Shown here one piece after another: positions 51,716 to 60,191 of a stretch of 64,000 nucleotides of DNA (position 1 is its first letter; every line of letters starts with the position of its first letter). The stretch is from Roseburia zhanii. Its GTDB lineage: Bacteria; Bacillota; Clostridia; Lachnospirales; Lachnospiraceae. The notes beneath the pieces were generated by a model. That model saw nothing but the letters and a program-made list of their open reading frames with translations, ran no database searches and was not told the origin of the DNA. A program made the position numbers and the translations under genes. The stretch lies in contig NZ_JACOPH010000007.1 in the NCBI RefSeq assembly GCF_014287635.1, positions 113,722 to 177,721 of the forward strand, given 5' to 3'.

Positions 51716-51810
51716 GATACAGCGCAATCAGGCAGTAGAGGCCGGCAGAAGTTATGCCTTTTGCGGAAACAGGGAAAAAAGTCTATAGACAGAGGAAAAA
51801 GAAGGAGGAA

Positions 51811-51857
51811 ATGAGTAGTCCCATGGGGTGAGGTGCGCACCACTACCAGAATGGGAC
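51811..51857 (+). promoter_or_regulatory. Leader peptide and hairpin before the short methylase start
   Basis: AAGGAGG (51802-51808) precedes a six-codon frame MSSPMG (51811-51831). The methylase start at 51859 has no ribosome site of its own. GTCCCAT (about 51818-51824) can pair with ATGGGAC (51851-51857), enclosing the palindrome GGTGCGCACC. Translation of the methylase may depend on this leader. Confidence 0.35.
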
Positions 51858-51858
51858 G

Positions 51859-52497
51859 ATGAAAGTATTGGAATTATTTGCAGGAACAAGGAGTATCGGG
51901 AAAGCCTTTGAACAACGGGGACATGAAGTATTCAGTGTGGAATGGTCGAAAGATTTTGAAAACATTGATCTGTATGAGGACATCAGCAAGGTGACGGCGG
52001 AGGATATCTTAAAACTTTTTGGAAAACCGGATGTCATCTGGGCGAGTCCTGACTGCGCTACTTTTAGTATTGCAGCGATCAGCCATCACAGAAAAAAGAA
52101 TCCAGAGACAGGAAGTCTTGAACCGGTCAGTGCATATGCAAAATTCTGTGACAGGGTAGACAAACATGTGCTGGAACTCATTGAGCAGCTACAGCCAAAG
52201 TATTATTTTATAGAGAATCCGAGAGGCGGCATGCGCAAGATGGAATGGATGAAGAACCTGCCAAGATATACAGTGACCTATTGCCAGTATGGAGATAACA
52301 GAATGAAACCGACTGATATCTGGACGAATCATCCGAACCCTGAATTTCTGCCGATGTGTCATAACGGTGATTCATGCCATGTACCGGCACCGAGGGGAAG
52401 CAAGACAGGAACGCAGGGACTGAAAGGTTCGAGGGAGCGCAGTGTGATACCGCAGAAACTGTGTGAGCATATCGTAGATATTTGTGAGGAGGGATGA
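51859..52497 (+). CDS. Short cytosine-methyltransferase-like protein
   Basis: A 212-residue protein with motif I (KVLELFAGTRSIGKAFEQRG), a PDC in place of PC (WASPDCATFSIAA) and IENPRGGMRKMEWM (ENP in place of ENV). Motif VIII and the target-recognition domain are absent. Such short proteins occur in phages and elements and are annotated as DNA methylases, but their target is not known. Its 5' region contains the leader and hairpin described at 51811. Confidence 0.8.
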   Translation: MKVLELFAGTRSIGKAFEQRGHEVFSVEWSKDFENIDLYEDISKVTAEDILKLFGKPDVIWASPDCATFSIAAISHHRKKNPETGSLEPVSAYAKFCDRVDKHVLELIEQLQPKYYFIENPRGGMRKMEWMKNLPRYTVTYCQYGDNRMKPTDIWTNHPNPEFLPMCHNGDSCHVPAPRGSKTGTQGLKGSRERSVIPQKLCEHIVDICEEG

Positions 52498-52498
52498 A

Positions 52499-53077
52499 AT
52501 GAATACAAAAGCAATTTATACCGTTCACGAAAACGGAAAGGAACACTATTTCTTTTCGGAACATGCGGGAGGTTTCAGTTACCCTTTTGCAGTAGCTGAT
52601 TTTCTGCATAGTCTAAAAGGTGTGCTGAATGACCCGATGTCTCCACAAAAAGGATTATGTGCAGCACCAATGCTGGAACAGACGAAAGGCAATTATTTGT
52701 TCCCGGAAGAAATAGAGGGAAAAGAATTGTTTACTGCGGTTAAAAAAGAGCAGATGTTTCAACTTGCAGTGAAAGAACAGGCATCATTTGGAATTGAAAT
52801 CGATATGGAACAGGATACGGTATCATTCCATTTCCGGGAGGGAGAGGAAGAACTGCAGGAATTTTGTGACATAGGATTTCCAAGGCATGGAGAAAGGGGA
52901 GAGTATAGTGGTGAAACCTTTTATTATGCTGCGGATAATCTGAGAGTCAAAAATATGATGGACGGAATTGAAATGTCGATCAGTGCGGAAAACGAAGAAG
53001 CATACAGGAGCATGATATTAAAGGCTGTGCAGAAACAAACTGAGGAGCAGAGTACAGGAATGAGCCAGCAGATGTAA
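52499..53077 (+). CDS. Hypothetical element protein
   Basis: A 192-residue protein from ATG 52499, with the ribosome site GAGGAGGGATG at the previous stop. No motif was recognised; it looks like a soluble alpha/beta protein (IYTVHENGKEHYFFSEHAGG). The C-terminus GMSQQM is a loose variant of the Met-rich tail. Confidence 0.55.
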   Translation: MNTKAIYTVHENGKEHYFFSEHAGGFSYPFAVADFLHSLKGVLNDPMSPQKGLCAAPMLEQTKGNYLFPEEIEGKELFTAVKKEQMFQLAVKEQASFGIEIDMEQDTVSFHFREGEEELQEFCDIGFPRHGERGEYSGETFYYAADNLRVKNMMDGIEMSISAENEEAYRSMILKAVQKQTEEQSTGMSQQM

Positions 53078-53091
53078 GGAGATGGAGGAGA

Positions 53092-53496
53092 ATGGAAAAA
53101 GTCAGAAAAGCATTTTACGTTGAAGAAGAACTGCTGGGGCAGGTAGATGCCCTGTTACCACAGGCAGATGTGCGTTCACGAAATGAATTTGTCAATCAGG
53201 CACTGCGGTTTTATATCGGATATCTCACTTCGGAAAAAATAGAAAATTATATGCTGACAACCATCTCCTCTGTCATGCATGCAACGGTAAAGGACAGCGA
53301 GAACCGCATGGCTCGTGCAATGTATAAACTTGCAGTGGAAACTTCCAAGCTGTCCCATGTGATTGCATACAGCCATGGCGTGGATGAGCAGGCACTCGGA
53401 AAGCTGCAGGCAAAGTGTGCAGAAGAGGTGAAACGGATCAATGGAGCAGTGAGATTTGAGGATGCATATCAATATCAGCAGGGGGATCGTTTTTAA
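53092..53496 (+). CDS. Ribbon-helix-helix relaxosome accessory protein (CopG-like)
   Basis: A 134-residue protein with an N-terminal ribbon-helix-helix (RKAFYVEEELLGQVDALLP, RSRNEFVNQALRFYIGYL). A helical C-terminus follows. With the relaxase 2.3 kb downstream it is a candidate for the oriT-binding auxiliary protein. It could also regulate its own operon. Confidence 0.7.
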   Translation: MEKVRKAFYVEEELLGQVDALLPQADVRSRNEFVNQALRFYIGYLTSEKIENYMLTTISSVMHATVKDSENRMARAMYKLAVETSKLSHVIAYSHGVDEQALGKLQAKCAEEVKRINGAVRFEDAYQYQQGDRF

Positions 53497-53507
53497 GAAA
53501 TAATTTA

Positions 53508-53536
53508 TTGAAATGCGGTAAGACTTACAGTATGAT
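53508..53536 (+). promoter_or_regulatory. Promoter with operator of the toxin-antitoxin module
   Basis: TTGAAA (53508-53513), a 17-base spacer, TATGAT (53531-53536). The spacer contains the palindrome GTAAG-A-CTTAC (53518-53528), a likely antitoxin-binding operator. Confidence 0.6.
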
Positions 53537-53559
53537 AAAAGAAAAGGAAGGAGTGGTGC

Positions 53560-53805
53560 ATGATGACACAGATGAAGGAACGGGCAGTTGAGCTGATAGA
53601 ACGTATTCCAGATGAAAAAATGTTTTATGTGATCAATATTCTTCAGAATCTTGAGGAAATGTCATCCAACAGACCTGCAGATAAGAAACAGGCAATGGAA
53701 GCACTCCAGAATGTGCTGAAGTTCAGCGGAAGATTACCGGAAGATTTTGACGCAGATAAGGAATTACAGGAGGCAAGGGAGGAAAAGTATGGTAATATTG
53801 GTTGA
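53560..53805 (+). CDS. Antitoxin-like protein (partner of PIN toxin)
   Basis: An 81-residue protein, helical (ELIERIPDEKMFYVINILQN), like the DUF2281-type antitoxins. ATG 53560 or 53563 follows AAGGAAGGAG. The toxin gene begins inside its 3' end (17-base overlap). Confidence 0.75.
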   Translation: MMTQMKERAVELIERIPDEKMFYVINILQNLEEMSSNRPADKKQAMEALQNVLKFSGRLPEDFDADKELQEAREEKYGNIG

Positions 53806-54208
53806 CACAAATATTATTATAGATGCACTTGCCAATCGGGAACCATATGCTGATGATGCAAAAAGAATTATGGAAAAATGTGCGGCAAGGGAAATCACAG
53901 GAATACTTGCGGCACATAGCATACCAAACTTGTTTTATATTCTTAGAAAAAATTTCAGTCAGGAAGAAAGAAGATTTCTTCTGAAAAATTTATGTGAGAT
54001 ATTTCAGATTTCTGATTTGAATGAAAAGAAGATAGTAGCTGCATTGGAAAACAATGCATTTTCAGATTTTGAAGATGGTCTGCAGGAAGAATGTGCAGTT
54101 GAGGCCATGGCAGATTATATTGTTACACGAAATCCGGCTGATTTTAAGCATTCAAGAGTAAAAGTAATTCTCCCAGACGAGTTGTTGAGAGAGTTAGAAA
54201 AAAATTAA
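53789..54208 (+). CDS. PIN-domain ribonuclease toxin (VapC-like)
   Basis: A 139-residue protein from ATG 53789 (GGGAGG). The PIN residues are visible: Asp in ILVDTNIIIDALANREPY, then a DFEDGLQEECA segment with Asp/Glu pairs, and IVTRNPADFKHS. It would cut RNA with Mg ions and be held by the antitoxin before it. The module keeps the element in the cell. Confidence 0.85.
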   Translation: MVILVDTNIIIDALANREPYADDAKRIMEKCAAREITGILAAHSIPNLFYILRKNFSQEERRFLLKNLCEIFQISDLNEKKIVAALENNAFSDFEDGLQEECAVEAMADYIVTRNPADFKHSRVKVILPDELLRELEKN

Positions 54209-54227
54209 TTATCAGAAGGGAATACAG

Positions 54228-54253
54228 GACCATTACTTCGGTAGTGGTCTTTT
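54228..54253 (+). terminator. Terminator with UUCG tetraloop after the toxin gene
   Basis: GACCATTAC-TTCG-GTAGTGGTC followed by TTTTC. It closes the toxin-antitoxin unit. Confidence 0.8.
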
Positions 54254-54295
54254 CTGTACTCTTAAAAGCTGTGAATTTATGAGGAGGAAACATAG

Positions 54296-55786
54296 TTGAA
54301 AGATTTTGAAGGGTTCATTAAGAACTATGCTACCAGAGATTTTATCTATTTTTTTGCAGAAAAATCTATTGAAATATATAAAAATCAAGTAGAAAAATTA
54401 GATGAACATTTGGTATGTAATATTACATTTCCTTTAAACATTATTCAGCATGGTTTTATACATAAGCAGGCAAAAGTCATGTTATCGGCATGGGATATTC
54501 CAAACATGGCATATCTTTCTATCACGAATTCCAATGATTACAGAAATGATATTATGACAGAACAATTAGCAGGAAGAGTGGTCAACCTGTATCGTGGGTA
54601 TGAAAATAAGCATTCAGGAAGTGAATATATTGGAAATAATGGACTGCCTAGTATATTCAAATATTTGATGGGAATGTCATATGAACAATTTAAATACGCA
54701 AATCCGGCATGGATATATCAGAACTATAACCGCAATTACCATATGCTGATCGGTTCGCCTAATATTAACAGGGAAAAAATAGTTGATATCAATGTGATTA
54801 CAAATGAATTATTTGGACTTACAGCAGAGGAATTGTTGGAAGTAGAATGTATTATCTGGTGGCTGTGTTCTATTCATCCAGATCCATTAAGCGCACCGGA
54901 AGAGTTATATAGAGAAAAAGAAAATAGCATTCTGACAAAGAAAAATCTGGAGCAGGTTATAAGTTATTATTCTGTGACCTATGAACAGGTGAGAAACTCA
55001 TCATTGGGAAAACAGATTTTTTACAACAAACCATTTGTGATTACGCAAAAGACAAAAGAAACGATTGCGGTCAGTTTCTATTTGGTACAGATGATGATAG
55101 CAGATGGATTGTACTGGCTGATTCGGGATTACTATCACAATAATCATTGGGGACAAAAATTTATAAATGCTTTTGGAGAGATGTTTGAGGATTACTTTGA
55201 AGAACTGGCAGGTTTATATCTGCCCAAGAATTCATGGCATAAGATTCCAGAGGAAAGAAAAAAGAGTGCAGATTATTATGTTGAAGTGGATGAAGCGGTA
55301 TTTTTGTTTGAGTTAAAATCAGGATTACTTGGACTGGGAGCAAAACAGCAGGTGCCGGATGTTGGGCAGATTGATACATTTTATAACAGGAACATAAAAG
55401 AGGCATATGAGCAGTTGAAAGTATCAGAGCAGGAATATAGAGGGGAGAAACCAGTAATAAAGGTTTTTCTTTTGTATGAGAGTATGACTAATACGCAGAT
55501 GATCATGGCTTCATTGCCGGAAATATTTGAGCAGGACCCAGAATGTTATATCATGACAATAGATGATCTGGAGATGCTTCTGGCTGCCTATAAAAAGGAT
55601 AAGAGCAGATTTGATGATGTTGTGAAAGCACTTGTTGGAAATAAAAGAGATGGCAACGACTATAAGAGTGTTCTGGAAATATTGAATATATATCAGGCAG
55701 TTGGCGATATGCACTTTATTGGAGAAAGAGATTATTTCAATAAAATAGCAGAAAAGCTGAAAAAGGAATTAGGGACAGACCAATAA
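54296..55786 (+). CDS. Candidate PD-(D/E)xK nuclease-like cargo protein
   Basis: A 496-residue protein starting at TTG 54296 behind GAGGAGG. Most is helical and not recognised. Residues about 300-345 read FGEMFEDYFEELAGLY, then SADYYVEVDEAVFLFELKSG, with Asp326 and Glu339-x-Lys341 spaced as in PD-(D/E)xK nucleases. The gene is A+T-richer than its neighbours and lies between the toxin-antitoxin terminator and the relaxase, a typical cargo slot. It could be a single-gene defence nuclease; no partner domain is visible. Confidence 0.5.
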   Translation: MKDFEGFIKNYATRDFIYFFAEKSIEIYKNQVEKLDEHLVCNITFPLNIIQHGFIHKQAKVMLSAWDIPNMAYLSITNSNDYRNDIMTEQLAGRVVNLYRGYENKHSGSEYIGNNGLPSIFKYLMGMSYEQFKYANPAWIYQNYNRNYHMLIGSPNINREKIVDINVITNELFGLTAEELLEVECIIWWLCSIHPDPLSAPEELYREKENSILTKKNLEQVISYYSVTYEQVRNSSLGKQIFYNKPFVITQKTKETIAVSFYLVQMMIADGLYWLIRDYYHNNHWGQKFINAFGEMFEDYFEELAGLYLPKNSWHKIPEERKKSADYYVEVDEAVFLFELKSGLLGLGAKQQVPDVGQIDTFYNRNIKEAYEQLKVSEQEYRGEKPVIKVFLLYESMTNTQMIMASLPEIFEQDPECYIMTIDDLEMLLAAYKKDKSRFDDVVKALVGNKRDGNDYKSVLEILNIYQAVGDMHFIGERDYFNKIAEKLKKELGTDQ

Positions 55787-55796
55787 GGAGGACACC

Positions 55797-58601
55797 ATGC
55801 CAAAACTTATCCTACGCTGCAACTACCTCAAAAACTCCCCGCCCGCACACCTTGCTAATTACATCAATTACATCGGCACCCGTGAGGGCGTGGAGAAGGT
55901 AGGCAGCACGACATCTTCACTGCCAGCCACCGACCGGCAGAAAAGTCTGATTGAAGATATTCTGGCAAAGATTCCCGATGCGAACCGGATGCATGAGTAT
56001 CACGATTATATCCAAAGACCAACCAGAGAAAATGCATCGGAGTTTATTACGCAGGCGTTGGAAAATAACCTTGACATCATAGCGAAAAAGAAAAATTATA
56101 TGGATTATCTGGCAAACAGACCGGGAGTAGAAATCATAGGTACTCACGGTCTGTTTTCAAATGAGGGAGAACCAGTGGTGCTGTCCCGTGTGGCAGAAGA
56201 GGTGGCAAATCATCCCGGTGTGATCTGGACGAATGTCATCAGCCTGCGGAGGGAGGATGCCGAGCGGTTAGGCTATGACAGTGCCGCCCAGTGGCAGGCA
56301 CTGTTGAGGAGCAGGGTGCAGTTGCTGTGTGAGAATTGTAAGATAGACAGCCGGAACCTGAAATGGTATGCGGCATTCCACAATGAATCCCATCATCCCC
56401 ATGTGCATCTGGTGGTCTATTCTTCTGATCCGTCCGAGGGATACTTGACGGCAAAGGGAATTGATGCCATGCGTTCTGCATACGCACATGATATTTTCCG
56501 GCAGGAGTTTCTAAGCATCTATGAGAAGGCAACCGAACAGAGAAACCAGTTAAAAGAGCAGGCAGAAAAAAGTCTGCTTTTTTTGTTGCAGCAAATGCAG
56601 GAGGGAGTCTGTCATAATCTCAAGATTGCAGAGCAGATGCAGCTTTTATCCAGACGGTTAAAAAATACCGGAGGGAAAAAGGTATATGGATACTTAAAGG
56701 CAGATGTGAAGGCCATCGTAAATGACATTGTAGATGAACTGGCAAAGGAAGAGCGTGTGGCAGAATGCTATCAGGCATGGCAAAAAAGCAGGGAGGAGAT
56801 ACAGCATTACTATAAAGATTCGGAAATAGAGAGGATACCGCTGTCACAGCAGAAGGAGCTAAAGAGCGTTAAAAATATGGTCATCCGTGAGGCAGTCCGT
56901 TTTGGAGAAGGGTATCTGTATCTGGAAGAAGCGGAAACGGGAATGGAACGGCTGGAAGAGATATCTGAACAGCAGACAGAAAGCCTTGCCACATTGCAGG
57001 GGGAGGACATGCCGGATATCCTGCCTGGACAGATGGAGGAGCAGGAACCAGACAGGCAGGAAGAAGAGCATGGGGAATCCGCTTCTTATTTTGCCAGATG
57101 GACGGACCGGTATAAAGAAGCGAGGGAATATCTCTACGGCACAATGGAAAAAGAACCGGATGAGGAGGCAGCCCATGAGATTATGCTGGAAGAGGCAGAG
57201 CAGGGAAATGCGTATGCCATGCACGACATGGGAAAGATTTATGCGCAGGGCATTGGCTGTGAGGCAGATAAAGAAATGGCAGATGTGTGGTACAAAAAAG
57301 CATTAGCGGCAATGCATTATGTAGAGCAGAAGAAAAGAAATACCTATCTGGAATACCGCATCGGAAAAATGTATCAGTACGGACTTGGCACAGACGAGAA
57401 TCTGGAACAGGCAGCGGAGTGGTTTTCCAAGGCGGCAGCAAAGGAACATAAGTATGCGCTCTATTCCCTTGGCATGCTCTATCTGCAGGGGAAAGGAGTG
57501 GAGCAGGATGAGGAAACCGCATATAGTCTGCTGTTCCGTTCTTACAGCAAGGGAAATCCCTATGCGGCGTATGAACTTGGAAAACTGTATGAGACAGGAT
57601 GCGGAACAGAGAAAAATCAGGAAAAGTCGGAAAATTGTTATCGTGCAGCCTTTCTAGGTTTTCTGAATCTTGAGAAAAGATCAAAGGATGATACGCTCTG
57701 GTATCGTATCGGCTGCATGTATCTGCATGGGATCGGGACAGAGGCAGACGAAACGAAAGCGGAACATTATCTGACAAAGGCATCTGATTATGGCAACACC
57801 CATGCCTCCTATCAGCTTGCCAGACTCTATATCAGACAGGAGAGCCAAAAGTTAAGCGGGGAGTCTGGGACAGAGCTGGATGTTGAAAAGATTGCAAAAG
57901 CGGTAAAGTGGCTGGAAGAATCAGCCGCACAGGAAAATCCGTTTGCGGATTATGCAATCGGACGGTTGTACAGGGAAGGCACACTGGTAGCAGAGGACAT
58001 GGAAAAAGCAGTGTTCCACCTGAAACGTGCCACAGATGCCAGAAACAGCTATGCACAGTATCAGCTTGGGAAAATATATCTGGAAGAGGACACTAAAAAC
58101 ATTCCGGCAGCCATACAGTATCTGACACTGGCTGCGAAACAGAAAAATCAATTTGCAGCATACAGGTTAGGGAAACTTTATCTTGCCGGAGAAGAACTGC
58201 CAAAGAACACGGAACTGGCACTGCATTATCTGAAGATGGCGGCAGACACCGGAAACCAGTATGCACAATATGCCCTTGGGAAAGTGTATCTGATCGGAAA
58301 GGATGTCCAGCAGGACAAGGAACTGGCATACGATTATTTTTTAAAATCCGCAGAGCAGGGAAATATTTATGCAGCGTATTTTTTAGAACACTGGAATGAT
58401 ATGCCACACCCCGATCTGTTCTTAATGGCAACAAGGCTCATGCGGCATCTGGAACATATCATCGAAGAGAATGTGGCTGGAAGAAAGAGTGGAGGACGCA
58501 GGCAGGGGATTGACAGAAAGCTGGCACGAAAAATCCGGCAGAAGAAGATTGCACAGGGACATGCCGTGGATGACCATGAGAACATGGTACAGACACAGTG
58601 A
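55797..58601 (+). CDS. MobL-type relaxase with C-terminal Sel1 repeats
   Basis: A 934-residue protein. The N-terminal relaxase part includes the three-His cluster (His200, 202, 204 in HHPHVHLVVYS), and the N-terminal KLILRCNYLKNSPPAHLANY, the MobL/MobP pattern. Residues about 460-875 are a series of Sel1/TPR-like repeats (GKIYAQGIGCEADKEMADVW; GMLYLQGKGVEQDEETAYSL; GKVYLIGKDVQQDKELAYDY). A basic tail follows. It nicks oriT and leads the strand into the channel; the repeats may bind partner proteins. Confidence 0.9.
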   Translation: MPKLILRCNYLKNSPPAHLANYINYIGTREGVEKVGSTTSSLPATDRQKSLIEDILAKIPDANRMHEYHDYIQRPTRENASEFITQALENNLDIIAKKKNYMDYLANRPGVEIIGTHGLFSNEGEPVVLSRVAEEVANHPGVIWTNVISLRREDAERLGYDSAAQWQALLRSRVQLLCENCKIDSRNLKWYAAFHNESHHPHVHLVVYSSDPSEGYLTAKGIDAMRSAYAHDIFRQEFLSIYEKATEQRNQLKEQAEKSLLFLLQQMQEGVCHNLKIAEQMQLLSRRLKNTGGKKVYGYLKADVKAIVNDIVDELAKEERVAECYQAWQKSREEIQHYYKDSEIERIPLSQQKELKSVKNMVIREAVRFGEGYLYLEEAETGMERLEEISEQQTESLATLQGEDMPDILPGQMEEQEPDRQEEEHGESASYFARWTDRYKEAREYLYGTMEKEPDEEAAHEIMLEEAEQGNAYAMHDMGKIYAQGIGCEADKEMADVWYKKALAAMHYVEQKKRNTYLEYRIGKMYQYGLGTDENLEQAAEWFSKAAAKEHKYALYSLGMLYLQGKGVEQDEETAYSLLFRSYSKGNPYAAYELGKLYETGCGTEKNQEKSENCYRAAFLGFLNLEKRSKDDTLWYRIGCMYLHGIGTEADETKAEHYLTKASDYGNTHASYQLARLYIRQESQKLSGESGTELDVEKIAKAVKWLEESAAQENPFADYAIGRLYREGTLVAEDMEKAVFHLKRATDARNSYAQYQLGKIYLEEDTKNIPAAIQYLTLAAKQKNQFAAYRLGKLYLAGEELPKNTELALHYLKMAADTGNQYAQYALGKVYLIGKDVQQDKELAYDYFLKSAEQGNIYAAYFLEHWNDMPHPDLFLMATRLMRHLEHIIEENVAGRKSGGRRQGIDRKLARKIRQKKIAQGHAVDDHENMVQTQ

Positions 58602-58640
58602 TCACTGGAGGAGTGGTAGAAATGATGAGAGGAGGTACGA

Positions 58641-60191
58641 TTGGGAGATTTTATTTACTTTACAGAGGAACAGAAGGAGCGTGCCAATGCAGTACATATT
58701 GCGGACATCCTTCGCCGGGAGCATGAGGAGGTGGAGCGTTCCGGGAATGAATGGCGCTGGAAACGGCACAGGAGTGTGACTTTCCGGGGGAGCAGTTGGT
58801 ATCGCCACAGCAGACAGGTTGGAAGCCATGCCATTGATTTCATGCAGGAATTCTTTGGGATGTCCTACCCGGAGGCGGTAAGCTACCTGCTGGATGGAGA
58901 ACAGGGGCAGCTTATTGAACGGGGAAAAGGACAGGAGACAAAAAGAAAACCGGGAAGAGCGGAGAAAGGACGGCAGTCTGTAGAAAAAGAACAGACAGAG
59001 GAAAGAAAAGAACCGAAAGAGCCAAAGGAACTGAAACTGCCGGAGAAAAATCCGACCATGAAGAGAGTCTATGCATATCTTCTGCAGAAACGTCATATTG
59101 ACAGGGAAATCCTCTCGTATTTTGCGAAGGCAGGAACCATATATGAATCTGCGGAGCATCACAACATTGTATTTGCCGGACTGGACAGCGAGGGGAAAAT
59201 CCGGCATATCCATGTGAAGGGGAGCTGTTCTGACGGCAGGAGTTTCCGGCTGAATCAGGAAGGCTCGGAAGCTGCCTACGGATTTGGATACAGGGGAACC
59301 GGGAACAGACTGTATGTGTTTGAGGCACCCATTGACCTGTTATCATTTCTGTCCTTGTATCCAGAGAACTGGCAGGGGAACAGTTATATCACCTTAAACG
59401 GTGTGGCAGAGCATGCCATGCTGCAGGCATTGAAAGACAATCCCAGACTGGATACGGTTGTGCTGTGCCTTGACCATGATCCGGCAGGCATAGAGGCGTG
59501 TGGCAGACTGGCAGAGATTCTGGTACGCAATGGATATGGTGCGGTAAAGAGGTTACAGTCAGCCTGCAAAGACTGGAATGAGGATTTAAAAGGCAGATAT
59601 GGTGAGGAAACAATTCCGGCACAGGAGCATCCGAGAGTCATGGAATGCAGGGCATGGACAGAGGTGCTGAAAGAAGTGACGGAATCCATCAACATCAAGT
59701 ATGCCAACAGAAGTTATATCTGCCGTTATTATCAGGATATTTATAATGAACTGAAAAAGGGCAGGGGCAGGGAACAGCTTATGGATGCCTTTGACGGACC
59801 GGGGATGCTTTTGACCGGAGTGCTTGTGCGGTGCATGGAAAAAGAGGGAATCGCACTTGGCAGGGAAACTAGTGCAGACCAGATACTGGAAAATCTGTCA
59901 AAGCGTTATCAGCCGCATAAAGACAAGGGAAACTTCAACACCCGCATCCGGCAGATGCAGGCAGCCTTTGAAGAAACACTGGAGGTGTTCGATACAAAAG
60001 ACTTAGAACAAAAAGAAGATCAGGAACTGCTTGCCAGAAAATGTATGAGCCTTGCGATGGAATGCATCCGGGCTCATATTTTTGTTGCCATCGACTGCGG
60101 GGAAGAGCAGATGAAGCCGGCAAAACAGACTGTGAAGGAACAGAAAATGGAACATCAGGAGGGAGGAATGATGCTATGCAGCCAGTCGTGA
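58641..60191 (+). CDS. DUF3991/TOPRIM primase-like protein
   Basis: A 516-residue protein starting at TTG 58641 (GAGGAGG). The N-terminal RWKRHRSVTFRGSSWYRHSR and HAIDFMQEFFGMSYPEAVSY resemble the DUF3991 zinc-finger-like region. The middle has a TOPRIM domain: YVFEAPIDLLSFLSLYPENW with Glu, then VVLCLDHDPAGIEACGRLAE with the Asp pair. It probably primes or processes the transferred strand. The C-terminal 170 residues are unlabelled. The gene overlaps the next by 16 bases. Confidence 0.85.
   Translation: MGDFIYFTEEQKERANAVHIADILRREHEEVERSGNEWRWKRHRSVTFRGSSWYRHSRQVGSHAIDFMQEFFGMSYPEAVSYLLDGEQGQLIERGKGQETKRKPGRAEKGRQSVEKEQTEERKEPKEPKELKLPEKNPTMKRVYAYLLQKRHIDREILSYFAKAGTIYESAEHHNIVFAGLDSEGKIRHIHVKGSCSDGRSFRLNQEGSEAAYGFGYRGTGNRLYVFEAPIDLLSFLSLYPENWQGNSYITLNGVAEHAMLQALKDNPRLDTVVLCLDHDPAGIEACGRLAEILVRNGYGAVKRLQSACKDWNEDLKGRYGEETIPAQEHPRVMECRAWTEVLKEVTESINIKYANRSYICRYYQDIYNELKKGRGREQLMDAFDGPGMLLTGVLVRCMEKEGIALGRETSADQILENLSKRYQPHKDKGNFNTRIRQMQAAFEETLEVFDTKDLEQKEDQELLARKCMSLAMECIRAHIFVAIDCGEEQMKPAKQTVKEQKMEHQEGGMMLCSQS

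Noticed and set aside
51357..51858. oriT of the element in the large gap
   Set aside because: The gap has inverted repeats, but a transcription terminator with a T-tract and a switch-like arrangement explain them better; no nick-site motif could be recognised. A location near 53.0 or 55.8 kb next to the RHH and relaxase genes is as likely.
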